From: Podospora pseudoanserina
Taxonomy: Eukaryota > Ascomycota > Sordariomycetes > Sordariales > Podosporaceae
Length of the DNA stretch: 64,000 bases
Reading direction: 5' to 3'
NCBI RefSeq assembly: GCF_035222485.1
Contig: NC_085922.1
Span: forward strand, 697,001 to 761,000
Positions within the stretch are counted from its first letter, which is position 1, and each line of letters opens with the position of its first letter. A program made the position numbers and the translations under genes. A model generated the notes under the pieces. The model did no database searches and was not told the origin of the DNA. It worked only from the letters and a program-made list of their open reading frames with translations. Shown one piece after another: positions 63,132-64,000 of this stretch.

Positions 63132-64000
63132 CTAAGCCCCCTCATAAACCCAAACCCCCGCCCACTCAACAACCCTCCTCAGCGAGCCCTCAAGCTCCTC
63201 CATGAAATCCTCCTCCGGCGGCTTACTTGCACCAGCAGGCAACCCGGCCATCATCTTGGCAAACAAGTTCCCAATCGCCTTGGTGTACTCGCAATCACCC
63301 CCAAACACCTCCCCAGCCTCCTTGCAAGCCTTATAAAGGTACCAATACATAATATTACTGATGTCCACCCGCAAGGGAAACGACACGTCCTTGAGAACAG
63401 GAGAGTCAGGAGATAGACAGCTCGCCGCGATGAGCACATGAATAATGTCAACCAGAATATTGACAGCATTGGGGCCAGTCCGGCCTCCGCGACGAGCAAA
63501 ATACCCCCTGAGGCCGTTGCGCAAAGCCGGGGCTGGCTTGCCCTGCTCGAGGTAGAGGACGCTAAGGCAAAGGCGCACCATGGGGACAGGGTCGAGATCG
63601 TCACCCCACCCAAAGTTGGGAAAGGCGTTCTTCATGATGGTGTTCATTTTGCTTTCGACAACGGTGAGGTTCGCAAAATCGGGATAGACACCGGGGTACT
63701 TGCAGGCGGTGACGGCGGCGCTCTTGATCAGGTCGAGCATGGAAATCTGGGCTTGACGGACAGTAGCCATGCTTGTCTCTCCATCGGCAGCCACCCTACG
63801 CTTTTGGGTCTCGATCTCGTCTTTGCAGCGGGCACCTATCCTCCTTGTTAGTATCCAACTCTCAGTCTTGTAATCTTTCAAAACTTACAGTCACACTCAA
63901 AAAAGTGCTCATCCATCAGAATCTCCCGCCGACTCTTGACATCAACCGTAGGATCGATATAGCAAATGGTAATCTCCTCTCCAGCCGCAATTTTCCTCAG
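63132..64000 (-). CDS. SET-domain protein (5' end outside window)
   Basis: 3' part of a protein with a SET domain, probably a lysine methyltransferase of the SMYD-like fungal type acting on histones or other proteins. Exon 64000-63889 encodes the end of the SET fold (AAGEEITICYIDPTVDVKSR). The segment FFECDC follows, directly before the intron. Intron 63836-63888 (GTAAGT...CTAAC...GATAG) joins it to exon 63835-63132. That exon starts ARCKDEIETQ, so the post-SET Cys cluster CxC...C spans the splice. The remaining ~230 residues are a helical C-terminal region (LSVLYLEQGKPAPALRNGL) like the TPR-type tail of SMYD proteins. The catalytic NHS/C region lies beyond the window, so activity cannot be judged. 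Confidence 0.85.

Noticed and set aside
1-64000. CRISPR arrays, operons, bacterial-type origins or a biosynthetic gene cluster
   Set aside because: The DNA is fungal nuclear. No spaced direct repeats were seen and no PKS, NRPS or terpene core gene is present.

Overview
The window is nuclear DNA of a filamentous ascomycete (Pezizomycotina, probably a Sordariomycete; the class is an inference). The reasons are compact genes with 49-161 bp introns showing CTAAC/CTGAC-type branch sites, gene families typical of these fungi, and blocks of AT-rich repeat DNA in which CpA and TpG have become TpA. That is the mark of repeat-induced point mutation (RIP).

Layout. 1-6.6 kb: 3' part of a cAMP-receptor-like GPCR, an unknown two-exon membrane/coiled-coil protein, a long empty spacer and a small Cys/His-rich ORF. 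7.4-12.5 kb: a decayed kinase-like gene, an intact BCS1-like AAA ATPase with a GC-AG intron, and the decayed 3' half of a PDR-type ABC transporter. 12.6-14.9 kb: transposon island 1, holding a pogo-type helix-turn-helix scrap, a reversed Gypsy relic, an LTR-like repeat and a reversed pogo fragment. 15.7-25.4 kb: a metallo-beta-lactamase-fold protein, a PLAC8 protein, an SF1 (UPF1/SEN1-like) helicase and a seven-helix membrane protein. 26-33.4 kb: secreted or surface proteins (a GPI-type Cys-rich protein, a dead GH131 glucanase, a membrane-anchored aspartic-peptidase-fold protein without the usual active-site motif, and a sedolisin with a long Lys/Pro/Thr linker). 34.4-36.2 kb: a four-exon CPA-type cation/proton antiporter.

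36.6-46.8 kb is transposon island 2: a solo LTR with perfect 5-bp target duplications, then a pogo-type transposon (37397-46788) into which a 7.5-kb Gypsy chromovirus (37724-45250) has inserted. The pogo element sits in the stop codon of an S41-like gene (46788-49315) that has further defects. 49-64 kb: a tRNA-Gln(CUG), a TRIP4/Rqt4 zinc-finger protein, an SDR, a Sir2/Hst3-4-like deacetylase with large disordered inserts, an unknown protein with an in-frame stop, a small mitochondrial-type membrane protein, a multi-pass membrane protein and the 3' part of a SET-domain protein.

The genes do not form one pathway. I see no biosynthetic cluster and no new defence-like system. The most notable signals lie in the repeats. 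First, the two 420-bp Gypsy LTRs carry reciprocal RIP mosaics that switch at the same 7-bp interval, as expected if a RIP-mutated copy entered an unmutated LTR by one crossover. Second, a pogo insertion fell exactly on a stop codon and recreated a stop.
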